Positions 9,405 to 18,184 are shown, numbered from the stretch's first letter. The stretch: 64,000 nucleotides of DNA from Rhodovulum visakhapatnamense (GCF_004365965.1 NZ_SOEB01000013.1:62001-126000); one strand, 5' to 3'. Notes: generated by a model not told the origin, from the letters alone. Numbers and translations are program-made.

Positions 9405-10556
9405 CTAGCCCGCATCGCCCGGCGGGCGCGGCAGGCCAAGCCCCGCCTGCGGCCCGACGATGCGCAGTTCGGCGCCCTCGCGCAGCGTCTGCAACCCCTC
9501 GACCACCACCGGCTCGCCGACCGTCAGATCGGCCTCGACCAGCACGCTGTCGGCGTTGCGCTGGCGGATCGCCACCGGCACCCGCGCCGCGCGCCCGTCG
9601 CGCACCGCCCAGACATAGGCGCCCGCGCTGGACCATTGCACCGACAGCGGATCGACCACGGGAAGCGGTTCGCCTTCGAAACTCAGCGTCACCTCGAAGG
9701 ACATGCCCCCGCGCAGAAGATCGTCGGTATTGTCAAGTTCGCCCTGCACCCGCAGCGTGCGACTGGCCGCGTCGACCGCGTTGTCGACGGCATGGACCCG
9801 GCCCTCCAGCGTCAGACCGGGCATGCCCAGCGGCCGCGCGGTCAGCGGCAGCCCCTCCCTGATCTGGCCCACCACCCGTTCGGGGACGTGAAAATCGATC
9901 AGGATGCGGCTGCGGTCGGCGATGGTCGCCAGCGCGTCCTGGCTGGACACCCGGTCGCCCACCGCGATGTCGAGAACCCCCGCCCAGCCCGCGAAGGGCG
10001 CGCGCACAGTGCGTTCGGACAGATCGAATTCGGCCTGGCGCAGTTCCAGCTCGGCGGTGCGAAGCGCCAGATCGGCCTCGCGCCGCCGCACCTCGGTCAC
10101 GGCCCCCGTGGTTTCCAGCCGGGTCACCCGGTCGGCCTCGTCGCGGGCGTCTTCCAGAACCAGCCGCGCACGGTCGAGCGCGATCCGCTCGGCCTCGTCG
10201 TCCAGCCGCACGATCAGAGCGCCCGCCGCCACCCGTTCGCCGTCGCGGATGCCGATCTCGACCACCTCGCCCGCGACCTTGGACCGCACCGTCACCGCGC
10301 GCAACGCCCGGCCGTCGCCGATGGCGGCCACCCGGTCCTGGATGCGGCCCTCGCCGACCTCGGACACGGTGACAGCGGCGGGGCCGCCCGGCCGGGCACC
10401 CGACCCCGCGGTCCCGGCAGGCGCGGCCGGATCGAGCCCGATCAGCGCGGACACGCCCAGACGGTCAAGCACCGGCCGCGCCCCGGGCACGAAGGCGATC
10501 CAGAGCGCGAGCGTCCCTGCCAGGAGCAGGACGGAGAACCCGATTTGCCGTACCAT
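9405..10556 (-). CDS. RND efflux periplasmic adaptor (membrane fusion protein)
   Basis: 383-residue HlyD/AcrA-family adaptor that bridges the inner-membrane pump and an outer-membrane channel. It has an N-terminal membrane anchor (about residues 5-23) rather than a lipobox, then a lipoyl-like half (GEVVEIGIRDGERVAAG), an alpha-helical hairpin, and the second lipoyl half (RAPFAGWAGVLDIAVGDRV), followed by beta-barrel and membrane-proximal domains. A Pro/Gly/Ala-rich linker lies at about residues 40-62. It ends 12 bases before the pump gene and is surely co-transcribed with it. Confidence 0.92.
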   Translation of the reverse strand: MVRQIGFSVLLLAGTLALWIAFVPGARPVLDRLGVSALIGLDPAAPAGTAGSGARPGGPAAVTVSEVGEGRIQDRVAAIGDGRALRAVTVRSKVAGEVVEIGIRDGERVAAGALIVRLDDEAERIALDRARLVLEDARDEADRVTRLETTGAVTEVRRREADLALRTAELELRQAEFDLSERTVRAPFAGWAGVLDIAVGDRVSSQDALATIADRSRILIDFHVPERVVGQIREGLPLTARPLGMPGLTLEGRVHAVDNAVDAASRTLRVQGELDNTDDLLRGGMSFEVTLSFEGEPLPVVDPLSVQWSSAGAYVWAVRDGRAARVPVAIRQRNADSVLVEADLTVGEPVVVEGLQTLREGAELRIVGPQAGLGLPRPPGDAG

Positions 10557-10787
10557 GCACCTTCCCGTGGAAGCGGTCCTGAGACGATCCTAATCGCTCC
10601 TGCGCAAGATAGGGAGCTATTGCGCGATTAACAGACGCGACAACGCCTTGCCGGGTCCGCTTTCGCCGCAGCACGTCATCTGCCCCGCAACCGTCGCGCA
10701 ACCGTCGCGCGACAGCCGTGCGACCGGATGCCCCCTGCGGCAGCGCGTCCCGCGACCGCAAAGACAGGCCATTGTCACGGAATTTTC
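10557..10787. other. Intergenic region between divergent efflux operon and csp
   Basis: Holds an imperfect inverted repeat (GCGCAAGATAG at 10602-10612 against CTATTGCGC at 10617-10625, a 2-base bulge) about 50 bases before the adaptor-gene start. It could be an operator or a leader hairpin for the efflux operon. A 12-base unit with core GCAACCGTCGC occurs twice in tandem near 10687-10710. No gene was seen. Confidence 0.35.
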
Positions 10788-10816
10788 TTGCAGCGACTCA
10801 CGAAAAGCCCCATATG
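10788..10816 (+). promoter_or_regulatory. Putative sigma-70 promoter of the cold-shock gene
   Basis: TTGCAG (10788-10793) and CATATG (10811-10816) are separated by 17 bases. The predicted transcript start near 10823 leaves a 5' leader of about 120 bases before the cold-shock ATG. Long leaders of this kind are known for cspA-type genes, where they control mRNA stability and translation in the cold. Confidence 0.45.
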
Positions 10817-10942
10817 GCACGGCGCGACGTTACCTCTATCGACCACTGTCTTCGCTCAAGCGGCCGTCAGTACCTCGATCGATCCCTGACGAGCCGAGCC
10901 GCTGCACTTCCGCGAGCGGCACCACATGAGGAGACACACGGG

Positions 10943-11149
10943 ATGGCTACCGGCACCGTGAAATGGTTCAACAGCACCAAAGGCTTCGGCTTCATCGCCC
11001 CGGACGGCGGCAAGAAGGACGTGTTCGTGCACATCTCGGCCGTGGAACGCTCGGGCCTGACCGGCCTGCAGGACGGCCAGAAGGTCTCGTTCGAGATCGA
11101 AGCCGGCCGCGACGGCCGTGAATCGGCTGTCAAGCTGGTCGCTCTCTAA
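10943..11149 (+). CDS. cspA: Cold-shock domain protein (CspA family)
   Basis: 68-residue single cold-shock domain, a cytoplasmic RNA/ssDNA chaperone that melts mRNA structure. RNP1 (KGFGFI, about residues 13-18) and RNP2 (VFVHIS, about residues 28-33) are both intact, and the start [10 protein letters not shown] is typical. ATG at 10943 follows GAGGAGAC by a slightly long spacer. The gene is monocistronic: a promoter at 10788 and a GC hairpin 17 bases after the stop. A longer open frame upstream (from 10718) has no family similarity and is leader sequence. Confidence 0.95.
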   Translation: MATGTVKWFNSTKGFGFIAPDGGKKDVFVHISAVERSGLTGLQDGQKVSFEIEAGRDGRESAVKLVAL

Positions 11150-11165
11150 GACCGCAGACACACGA

Positions 11166-11199
11166 CGGGCCGGACGCGCCTTTCGCGCAGCCCGGCCCG
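11166..11199 (+). terminator. GC hairpin after the cold-shock gene
   Basis: CGGGCCGG (11166-11173) pairs perfectly with CCGGCCCG (11192-11199), and the loop contains a further CGCG/CGCG pairing. It starts 17 bases after the csp stop. No T-run follows, so it may be a weak or Rho-assisted terminator. Confidence 0.45.
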
Positions 11200-11252
11200 A
11201 TTGCCGTTGATCCACCGCCCCTGCCGGGTGGTGAGATCCGGTGTTTTTACGA

Positions 11253-11345
11253 TCAGATCATCGCCCAGTCGGTAAAGCGCCAGGTCGGCGGCGTTTCCCG
11301 TTCGTCCCGGGGCTTCGGGGCGCGGCGTTCGCGTTTGCGGGTCAT
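11253..11345 (-). CDS. Possible 30-residue small protein
   Basis: A short frame with a good ribosome site (AAGGGAGACGAAA directly before ATG) encodes a basic, proline-rich start (MTRKRERRAPKPRDE) and an aromatic end (WRFTDWAMI). It is the best-supported coding unit in the 465-base gap between the cold-shock gene and dctP. The rest of that gap shows no other gene. The longer overlapping frame (11146-11652) lacks a start site with a ribosome-binding sequence. I do not recognise a function. Nearby on the plus strand is the terminator-like hairpin at 11166-11199. Confidence 0.35.
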   Translation of the reverse strand: MTRKRERRAPKPRDERETPPTWRFTDWAMI

Positions 11346-11614
11346 TTTCGTCTCCCTTGCTATGGTTTTTGCGGTCGCGACAGATCCTCAACGCGGCCCG
11401 GCGCGATCCCGTTGCCCGGACGAAGTCACAGCGGCTCACAATTCTGTCAGCCCCGCCCTGTGCCCCCCGCTCCCGGCTGCGGACCGGACGATCCTGCCCC
11501 CTCCGCGTCAACGCATGGTCAATCCCGCCCCGCCCCCCCGCCGTTGACCGGATTCCCGTCCCGGTGTAGGCCGAGGCGACCGGCCGCATGCGGCCGCAGA
11601 CGGGGGAGACAGGG

Positions 11615-12658
11615 ATGGAACCGGGACGACGCCTTGCCGGGCTGCTGGCCACGGCCGCCGCCGCGATCTGGACCGCCGGGGCCGCGCTGGCGCAGGATTA
11701 CACCTTCAAGCTGCACCATTTCCTGCCCGCGACCTCGCCCACCCAGACCGAGACGCTGGCCCCCTGGGCGCGCGCGGTCGAGGCCCGCTCGGGCGGCAGG
11801 GTCAAGATCGAGATCTATCCCTCGATGACGCTGGGCGGACGCCCGCCCGAGCTGGTCACCCAGGCCCGCGACGGGGTCGTGGACCTGATCTGGGTGGTGA
11901 ACGGCTACACCCCGGGGCTTTTCCCCCGGACCGAGGTGATGGAGCTGCCGAACGTCTATGTGAACGATCCGGGCGCGGCCAATCTGGCGCTGGCCGATCT
12001 GTTCGAGTCCGACCTCAAGGACGACTACAAGGGCCTTGAGGTGATGTTCCTGCATGTCCATGCCGGCAACGGCATCGCGCTGCGAGGCCCCGAGGTGCAT
12101 GCCCCCGCCGATCTGGCGGGCCGCAAGATGCGCATTCCGTCGCGCACCGGCGCCTGGGTGCTTGAGGCGCTGGGCGCGGTGCCGGTGGCGATGCCGGTGC
12201 CCGAGCTGCCGCAGGCGCTGCAGAAGGGTGTGGTCGATGGCGCGCTGGTGCCCTTCGAGATCGTGCCCGCGCTGAAGCTGCAGGACCAGACCGACCGGCT
12301 GATCGAGGGCGACCGCAACACCCGCTTCGGCACCACCACCTTCCAGCTTTCGATGAACAAGGCGCGCTGGGACAGCCTGCCGCCCGAGATCCAGACCGCG
12401 TTCCGCGAGGCCTCGGGGCCCGAATGGCTGGCCGAGCTGGGCCGGATCTGGCGTGCCACCGAAGAGACCGGTGTTGCCCTCACCACTGCTGCGGGCAAGG
12501 CCCATCAGGTGCTGAGCCCCGCCGAAACCGAAGCCTTCCGCACCGCGCTCGAGCCCGTTGTCGAGCGCTGGATCGAGGATGCCGACAGCCGCGGCATCGA
12601 CGGCGCGGGTCTGGTCGCCCGCGCCCGCGCCGCAGTGGCGGCCCATGCCAGCCGATGA
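11615..12658 (+). CDS. dctP: TRAP transporter periplasmic solute-binding protein DctP
   Basis: 347-residue periplasmic receptor of a TRAP importer. The signal peptide runs to AALAQ (about residue 27), followed by the DctP fold (YTFKLHHFLPATSP; the ligand-contact region RIPSRTGAWVLEALGA with the conserved arginine that binds the substrate carboxylate). The ATG at 11615 is chosen because GGGGGAGACAGGG precedes it; the frame also has an ATG at 11588 without a ribosome site. Its stop overlaps the dctQ start (ATGA), so the three genes are translationally coupled. The substrate is a carboxylate of unknown identity. Confidence 0.92.
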   Translation: MEPGRRLAGLLATAAAAIWTAGAALAQDYTFKLHHFLPATSPTQTETLAPWARAVEARSGGRVKIEIYPSMTLGGRPPELVTQARDGVVDLIWVVNGYTPGLFPRTEVMELPNVYVNDPGAANLALADLFESDLKDDYKGLEVMFLHVHAGNGIALRGPEVHAPADLAGRKMRIPSRTGAWVLEALGAVPVAMPVPELPQALQKGVVDGALVPFEIVPALKLQDQTDRLIEGDRNTRFGTTTFQLSMNKARWDSLPPEIQTAFREASGPEWLAELGRIWRATEETGVALTTAAGKAHQVLSPAETEAFRTALEPVVERWIEDADSRGIDGAGLVARARAAVAAHASR

Positions 12659-13146
12659 GGCTGCGGCGCGCGCTGGCCGCCGCGGCCGAGATCTGGGCGA
12701 TCCTCGGCGGGCTGGTGCTGGCGGGCGTGGTCGGGCTGAACCTCGCCTCGATCCTCGGCGGCCTGCTCGGCCACCCGGTCCCGGGCGATTTCGAGCTGAC
12801 CGAGATCGGCACCGCCATCGCCGTCTTCGCCTTCCTGCCCTGGTGCCAGCTGACCCGCGCCAATGTCACCGCCGATGTCTTCACCATGGGCGCCTCGCGG
12901 ATCTGGTCCGCACGGATGAGCCTGACCGGATCGCTCGCCGCCCTGACTGTCGCCGGGGTGCTCTTGTGGCGCATGAGCCTCGGACTCGGCGATCAGCGCG
13001 CCTATGGCTACACGACGGCGATCCTGCAGATCCCGCTTTGGCCCTGTTTCCTGCCGGTGCTGGTGTCGCTGGCGCTGCTGGCGCTGGCCGCGGTGGCGAC
13101 GCTGACCGAGGACGCCGCCACCGCGCGCGGGAGGCGGAATGCCTGA
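12655..13146 (+). CDS. dctQ: TRAP transporter small permease DctQ
   Basis: 163-residue inner-membrane subunit with four hydrophobic helices, as expected for DctQ, which supports DctM. The ATG at 12655 overlaps the dctP stop by four bases, and its end overlaps the dctM start (13139) by eight. A conserved DctQ feature is the charged loop after helix 2 (WCQLTRANVTADVF). The longer upstream frame is a shadow of dctP. Confidence 0.9.
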   Translation: MRLRRALAAAAEIWAILGGLVLAGVVGLNLASILGGLLGHPVPGDFELTEIGTAIAVFAFLPWCQLTRANVTADVFTMGASRIWSARMSLTGSLAALTVAGVLLWRMSLGLGDQRAYGYTTAILQIPLWPCFLPVLVSLALLALAAVATLTEDAATARGRRNA

Positions 13147-14497
13147 CCCGATGATGCTGGGCCTGATCGGGCTTGGCGCGCTGGTCCTGCTGATCGCGGC
13201 GCGGATGCCCATCGCCCATGCGATGATCCTGGTGGGCGGCGCGGGTATCGCCGCGCTGAACGGTCCGGCGCTTTTGCTCAATCAGCTCAAGACGCTGGCC
13301 TGGGGCCAGTTCTCGATCTACGATCTATCGGTCGTGCCGCTCTTCGTGCTGATGGGCGCGCTTGCCGGGCGGGCGGGACTGTCGGCCGCGCTGTTCCGGG
13401 CGGGCGCGGCCTGGCTGGGCTGGATGCGCGGCGGCACCGCGATGGCTGCCATTGCCGCCTGCGCGGGCTTCGGCGCGGTCTGCGGCTCGTCGCTCGCCAC
13501 CGCCTCGACCATGGGCAAGGTCGCCCTGCCCGAGTTGCGGCGGCAGAACTATTCGGGCGCGCTGGCCACCGGCACTCTGGCGGCGGGCGGCACGCTCGGC
13601 ATCCTGATCCCGCCCTCGGTGGTGCTGATCCTCTATGCGATCCTGGTCGAGGCCAACGTGGTCACCATGTTCATGGCGGCGCTGCTGCCCGGCGCGCTGG
13701 CGGTGCTGCTGTTCCTGCTGACCATCGCGGGCTATGTCGCGCTCTGCCCCGGCGCCGGGCCCGCCCATGCCCCGGCCGGGCGGGCCGAGTTCCGCGCCGC
13801 GACCCTGGGCGTGCTGCCGGTTCTGGGCATCTTCGCGCTGGTTCTGGGCGGCATCTATCTGGGGCTTTACAACCCGACGCCGGGCGCCGCCATGGGCGTC
13901 GCGCTGGTCTGGGCCTATGGCACGTTCCGGGGACGTCTGCGCCTTGCCGCGCTGCGCGCCTCGGTGCTGGAAACCGCCGCGACCTCGGGCATGATCTACC
14001 TGATCCTGCTGGGCGCCGAGCTGATGAAGATCTTCATGGCCCGCGCGGGCCTGCCCCAGGCGGGGGCCGAGTGGATCGCGGGCGCCGGGCTTGCGCCGCT
14101 CGCGGTGCTGGTCCTTCTGCTGGCCGCGCTGATCGTGCTGGGCTGCCTGATGGACAGCCTGTCGATGATCCTGCTGGTGGTCCCGTTCTTCTGGCCGGTG
14201 CTGGTCGAGGTCAATGGCGGGCTTTACCAGATGGCCGAGGGCGCGGGCTTCGGCATGGGCACCGAGGACTTGAAGATCTGGTTCGGCGTCCTCGCCCTGA
14301 TCGTCGTGGAACTGGGGCTGATCACCCCGCCGGTCGGCATGAATGTCTTCGTGATCTCGTCGCTCGCCCGCGACGTGCCGATGGCCGAAACCTTCCGGGG
14401 CGTGCTGCCCTTCTTCCTGGCCGAGCTTTTCCGCGTGGGCCTCTTGCTGGCCTTCCCGGCGCTGGTGCTGTGGCTGCCGCGCGTCCTTGGCGGCTGA
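13139..14497 (+). CDS. dctM: TRAP transporter large permease DctM
   Basis: 452-residue sodium-coupled carrier subunit of the TRAP transporter with about 12-13 membrane helices. Family motifs are present: GGTAMAAIAACAGFGAVCGSS (first repeat, about residues 98-118) and the later CLMDSLSMILLVVPFFWPV and ITPPVGMNVFVISS. It overlaps dctQ by eight bases. Its stop lies 18 bases from the convergent stop of the ABC-2 permease gene. Confidence 0.94.
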   Translation: MPDPMMLGLIGLGALVLLIAARMPIAHAMILVGGAGIAALNGPALLLNQLKTLAWGQFSIYDLSVVPLFVLMGALAGRAGLSAALFRAGAAWLGWMRGGTAMAAIAACAGFGAVCGSSLATASTMGKVALPELRRQNYSGALATGTLAAGGTLGILIPPSVVLILYAILVEANVVTMFMAALLPGALAVLLFLLTIAGYVALCPGAGPAHAPAGRAEFRAATLGVLPVLGIFALVLGGIYLGLYNPTPGAAMGVALVWAYGTFRGRLRLAALRASVLETAATSGMIYLILLGAELMKIFMARAGLPQAGAEWIAGAGLAPLAVLVLLLAALIVLGCLMDSLSMILLVVPFFWPVLVEVNGGLYQMAEGAGFGMGTEDLKIWFGVLALIVVELGLITPPVGMNVFVISSLARDVPMAETFRGVLPFFLAELFRVGLLLAFPALVLWLPRVLGG

Positions 14498-14501
14498 GCG
14501 G

Positions 14502-14527
14502 ATCAGTCCAGCGTATCAGTCCAGCGT
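14502..14527. repeat. 13-bp tandem duplication across a stop codon
   Basis: ATCAGTCCAGCGT occurs twice without a gap (14502-14514, 14515-14527). The second copy holds the stop and last codons (Thr-Leu-Asp-stop) of the ABC-2 permease gene on the minus strand, so the first copy is a spare stop just beyond it. Confidence 0.85.
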
Positions 14528-15640
14528 CTTGCGGAACCGCGTCAGCGCCGCCAGCGCCAGCACCAGCACGAAAAGCCCCAGCACCAGGAACGACCCCGAA
14601 ACCGTGGCAAGCCCTGCCCCCTTCAGCATCACCGCCCGGATCAGCCGCAGGAAATGGGTCAGCGGAAAGATCTCTCCCAGCGCCTGCGCCCAGCCCGGCA
14701 TGCCGCGATAGGGAAACATGAAGCCCGACAGCATCAGCGAGGGCAGGAAGAAGAAAAAGGTGATCTGCATCGCCTGCATCTGGGTCCGGGCCACCGTCGA
14801 GATCAGATAGCCGAGGATCACCAGCGCCATCACGAAGACGAAGACCCCCGCGAGGATCAGGGTCAGACTGCCGACGAAGGGCACGCCGAAGACCAGCCTT
14901 GACGCCGCCAGCACCACCACGACCTGCACCGCCCCCACGCCGAGATAGGGTACGATCTTGCCCAGCATGACCTCAAGCGGCGTCGCAGGCATCGACAGCA
15001 GGTTCTCCATGGTGCCGCGCTCGGTCTCGCGGGTCAGCGCCATCGCGGTCATCATCACCATGGTCAGCTGCAGGATCACCCCCAGAAGCGCCGGCACGAT
15101 GTTGTATTGCGTGACCCCCTCGGGGTTGTAGCGGCGATGCACGACGACCGACAGCCCGGGCGCGGGCGCCGCCACCCCGGCTTCGCGCGACAGCGCCTGC
15201 CCCGCCACCGTGCCCAGGGTCGAGATCGCGCCAGAGGCGACCGAGGGGTCGGTCGCGTCCGCGTCGATCAGGATCGAGGGGCTTTCGCCCCGCATCACCC
15301 GGCGCCCGAAATCCGACGGGATCGTCACCACGAAGGACACGTCGCCCCGCGCGATCATCCGCTCGGCCTCGGCCGCGGTCGCGTCGGGCGCGACGAAGCG
15401 GTAATAGCCGGTCAGTTCCAGCGCCGAGACCATCGCCCGGGTGAACCGGTCCTGGGTCGGCGCGACAAGCGCGGCGGGCAGCTCCTTGGGGTCGGTGTTG
15501 ATGGCAAAGCCGAACAGCATCAGCTGGACCAGCGGGATCCCCAGCATCATGCCGAAGGTCAGCCGGTCGCGGCGCATCTGGATCGTCTCCTTGGCCAGCA
15601 GCGCCATGAGACGCCCGAAGGACAGCACCCGCCCGATCAT
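14516..15640 (-). CDS. ABC-2 type exporter permease (YbhS/YbhR-like)
   Basis: 374-residue inner-membrane subunit of an ABC exporter. One N-terminal helix, a large periplasmic domain (about residues 50-175), then five helices: the ABC-2 plan of YbhR, YbhS and drug-export permeases. The conserved ABC-2 motif lies around TRETERGTMENLLSMPATP. ATG at 15640 overlaps the end of the ATPase gene by four bases. With ATPase, adaptor and TetR genes it matches the CecR-YbhGFSR system of E. coli, but with one permease gene here instead of two. It probably exports drugs or other toxic compounds. Confidence 0.9.
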   Translation of the reverse strand: MIGRVLSFGRLMALLAKETIQMRRDRLTFGMMLGIPLVQLMLFGFAINTDPKELPAALVAPTQDRFTRAMVSALELTGYYRFVAPDATAAEAERMIARGDVSFVVTIPSDFGRRVMRGESPSILIDADATDPSVASGAISTLGTVAGQALSREAGVAAPAPGLSVVVHRRYNPEGVTQYNIVPALLGVILQLTMVMMTAMALTRETERGTMENLLSMPATPLEVMLGKIVPYLGVGAVQVVVVLAASRLVFGVPFVGSLTLILAGVFVFVMALVILGYLISTVARTQMQAMQITFFFFLPSLMLSGFMFPYRGMPGWAQALGEIFPLTHFLRLIRAVMLKGAGLATVSGSFLVLGLFVLVLALAALTRFRKTLD

Positions 15641-16557
15641 GCGGTATCCCTCGCCTCGCCCATCAGCTTGATGAAAACGTCCTCGAGGCTGGTCTCGGCC
15701 GGGTCGATCCGCGCGCCCATCTCGGCCGCCACCGGGGCGACCGCCCGGCGCAACCGGTCGGGATCGCGGCCCACGACATGCAGCGTCGCACCGAAATGGG
15801 CGACCTGCTCGACGCCCTCGGCGCCGTCAAGCGCGCGCGCCGCCTCTGCGGTCCGCCCGCCGGTCAGCACCAGCGTCGAAAGCCCCGCGCCCGCCACCAC
15901 CTCGGCCACCGTGCCATGCGCGACCAGCCTGCCATACGAGATATAGGCGATGCGGTGGCAGCGCTCGGCCTCGTCCATGTAATGGGTCGAGACCAGCACC
16001 GTCAGCCCTTCGGCCGCGCGGGCATGGATCTCGTCCCAGAATTCGCGCCGGGCCTTGGGGTCGACCCCGGCGGTGGGCTCGTCCAGCAGCAACAGGTCGG
16101 GCTTGTGCATGAGGCAGGCCGCCAGCGCCAATCGCTGCTTCCAGCCGCCCGACAGCGCCCCGGCCAACTGGCCCCGGCGCGAGGTCAGCCCCAGATCGGC
16201 CAGCGTGTCGCGCACGGCGCGGGCCACCGGGCGCATACCGTAAAGCCCGGCGACAAAGCGCAGGTTCTCTTCGATGGTGAGGTCTTCGTAGAAGGAGAAC
16301 CGCTGGGTCATGTAGCCGACCCGGCGCTTGATCGCCCGGCGTTCGCGACGGATGTCATGGCCCAGCACCCGGCCCTCGCCGCCATCGGGTTCCAGAAGCC
16401 CGCACATCATCCGGATCGTGGTGGTCTTGCCCGACCCGTTCGGCCCCAGAAACCCCGCGATCTCGCCGCGTGCGACCGACAGCGTCACCCGGTCCACCAC
16501 CACCCGGCCGCCGAACCGCTTGGTCAGACCGGTGACGGCGATCGCAGGTTCGGTCAT
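15637..16557 (-). CDS. ABC exporter ATP-binding protein (YbhF-like)
   Basis: 306-residue ATPase that powers the adjacent ABC-2 permease. Walker A GPNGSGKTT at residues 38-46, signature LSGGWKQR (W where Q is usual, common in this exporter group), Walker B LLLLDEPTAGVD, switch histidine in VSTHYMDEAE. The C-terminal 80 residues form the accessory domain usual in drug exporters. E. coli YbhF has two ATPase domains; here there is one, so the working transporter would be a homodimer of ATPase and permease. It overlaps the adaptor gene by four bases (16554-16557). Confidence 0.93.
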   Translation of the reverse strand: MTEPAIAVTGLTKRFGGRVVVDRVTLSVARGEIAGFLGPNGSGKTTTIRMMCGLLEPDGGEGRVLGHDIRRERRAIKRRVGYMTQRFSFYEDLTIEENLRFVAGLYGMRPVARAVRDTLADLGLTSRRGQLAGALSGGWKQRLALAACLMHKPDLLLLDEPTAGVDPKARREFWDEIHARAAEGLTVLVSTHYMDEAERCHRIAYISYGRLVAHGTVAEVVAGAGLSTLVLTGGRTAEAARALDGAEGVEQVAHFGATLHVVGRDPDRLRRAVAPVAAEMGARIDPAETSLEDVFIKLMGEARDTA

Positions 16558-17543
16558 CTGCCGGGCTCCGCCAGCCGCACATCGACGATCTGGCCGGGCT
16601 TCAGCCCCCCGGCCCCCGGTTCGGCCCCCGGTTCGGCCTCAGGTTCGGTCCCCTGCTCAGGCCGCGCCTCGACCAGATAGACCAGCTTCTGGCGGCTCTC
16701 GAGCGAGTAGATCACCGGCGGCGTGAACTCGGCGGCCTCGGAGATATAGGTGATGCGGGCCGACAGGCCCGGCGCGCAGCCGTCGCAGCCGACCGCCAGC
16801 CGGTCGCCCACCGCCACCGATGACAGCGCGGGTTCGGGGATATAAAGCCGCAGCTTGACGGCGCCCTCGCCCAGAACCGACAGCACCGGCGCCGAGGGTC
16901 CGGCGATCTCGCCCGCCGTGCCGATCACGTCGAAGACGGTCACCGGCTGGTCGAGGCTCAGCGTCCGCTTGTCCAGGGCCCAGCTGGCCCTGTCGCGGGC
17001 GGCGCGAGCGCCAAGCACCGCAGCCTCGGCCTCGGCGATGGCCTGCGGGCGGGCGGGCAGCCGCGCGACCGCCAGATCGGCCTCGACCTGGGCCACGCGG
17101 GCATGGGCGACCTCGGCCGCGGTGATCGCGTCGTCGCGGTCGGCCTCGTTGGCAACGCCCCGGGCGGCCAGCCGGGTCATCCGTTCGCGCTGTCGCTCGG
17201 CCTCGGCGGCCTCGGCCCGGGCCGAGGCCAGCGTCGCCTCGATCACGCGGATCTCTTCGGGGCGCTTTCCCTCGCGCAGGTCGGCCAGATGGCTTTCGGC
17301 CTGGGCCTCGGCGGCGGCAGCCTCGGTCAGCGCGATCTCGGCATCGCGGCGTTCCATCCGCGCCAGCACCGCGCCCGCCGGGACCCGGTCGCCGCGCGCC
17401 ACGGCGACGGAAACGATCTGCGCGGTCTCGACCGGGGCGACCAGGGTGAACTCGCCCTCGACATAGCCGGTCGCCAGCGGCGGCGGCACACAGGCCGGGA
17501 GCAGCGCGGACAGGACGGGAAGTGCGCAGAGAAACCCGATCAT
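16554..17543 (-). CDS. HlyD-family adaptor of ABC exporter (YbhG-like)
   Basis: 329-residue periplasmic adaptor. The start is ATG at 17543, overlapping the TetR stop by four bases; the frame remains open upstream but only as a shadow of the TetR gene. The N-terminus is a short signal with a possible lipobox ending at cysteine 18 (LLPAC; the proline is unusual). It has a lipoyl half (TLVAPVETAQIVSVAVARG-like), a long alanine/glutamate-rich coiled hairpin at about residues 70-170, and the second lipoyl half. A near-repeat EPEAEPGAEPGAG lies before the last 20 residues. It is the third gene of the TetR-adaptor-ATPase-permease operon. Confidence 0.88.
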   Translation of the reverse strand: MIGFLCALPVLSALLPACVPPPLATGYVEGEFTLVAPVETAQIVSVAVARGDRVPAGAVLARMERRDAEIALTEAAAAEAQAESHLADLREGKRPEEIRVIEATLASARAEAAEAERQRERMTRLAARGVANEADRDDAITAAEVAHARVAQVEADLAVARLPARPQAIAEAEAAVLGARAARDRASWALDKRTLSLDQPVTVFDVIGTAGEIAGPSAPVLSVLGEGAVKLRLYIPEPALSSVAVGDRLAVGCDGCAPGLSARITYISEAAEFTPPVIYSLESRQKLVYLVEARPEQGTEPEAEPGAEPGAGGLKPGQIVDVRLAEPGR

Positions 17544-18184
17544 CGGCGGTGACTTTCGATCATGGCGGAAAGGTTCGCGGCCAGCAGCCCGGCGATGGCC
17601 TCGGCCTCGTCCGGCCCGACGGCGGCCCAGTCCAGCCGCCGGGCGATCACCGGCTGGGCGATGCGGAAATAGACAGCCTGGCCGATGGCGGCGAACACCG
17701 CCAGCTTGACCGCATCGCTTTCGGCCGGTTGCCCTGTCGCCCGCCCCCAGAGCGCGCAAAGCGCGCGGTGGCGGGGTTCCAGCACCGAGGCATAGATCAC
17801 GTCGGCGGCCTCGCCCGGGTCGGTCAGCTCGCGCAGCATGAAGGCCACCGCATCCGCAGCCGCCGGGTCCGCGACGATGAAGCGGACAAAGCGGCGCAGC
17901 GCGGCGTCCAGCAGCGCCTGCGCCGCTTCGGGCGTCTCGGGCAACTCCCCGGCCCCGCCAAGCGGCCCGATGGCGCTGCCGATCCGCTGGGCCACGGCCT
18001 CGGCACAAGCCCGGCGCAGCCCGGCCTTGCCGCCGAAATGATAGGCGATGGAGGCGACATTCGTTCCGGCCCGCGCGGCGATCTCGCGGGTCGAGGTCGA
18101 GGCAAAACCGCGATGGCCGAACAGATGGAGGGCGGCCCCGATCAGGGTCTCGGGCGTGCTGCGGGGGGCGGGATCGTCGGACAT
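17540..18184 (-). CDS. TetR-family repressor of the ABC exporter operon (CecR-like)
   Basis: 214-residue regulator. The N-terminal helix-turn-helix (about residues 10-55) contains GFASTSTREIAARAGTNVAS and the TetR-typical IAYHFGGKAGL. The C-terminal ligand domain resembles the CecR/YbiH type. It is the first gene of the exporter operon, and its own start codon lies 12 bases from a perfect 14-bp inverted repeat, so it most likely represses itself and the exporter until an exported compound binds. In E. coli, CecR has this relation to ybhGFSR. Confidence 0.9.
   Translation of the reverse strand: MSDDPAPRSTPETLIGAALHLFGHRGFASTSTREIAARAGTNVASIAYHFGGKAGLRRACAEAVAQRIGSAIGPLGGAGELPETPEAAQALLDAALRRFVRFIVADPAAADAVAFMLRELTDPGEAADVIYASVLEPRHRALCALWGRATGQPAESDAVKLAVFAAIGQAVYFRIAQPVIARRLDWAAVGPDEAEAIAGLLAANLSAMIESHRR

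Noticed and set aside
6192-10631. A 1479-codon open frame on the plus strand across the RND genes
   Set aside because: It is antisense to two well-supported genes (pump and adaptor), rich in Arg, Gln, His and Gly as GC-rich shadow frames are, and matches no domain.
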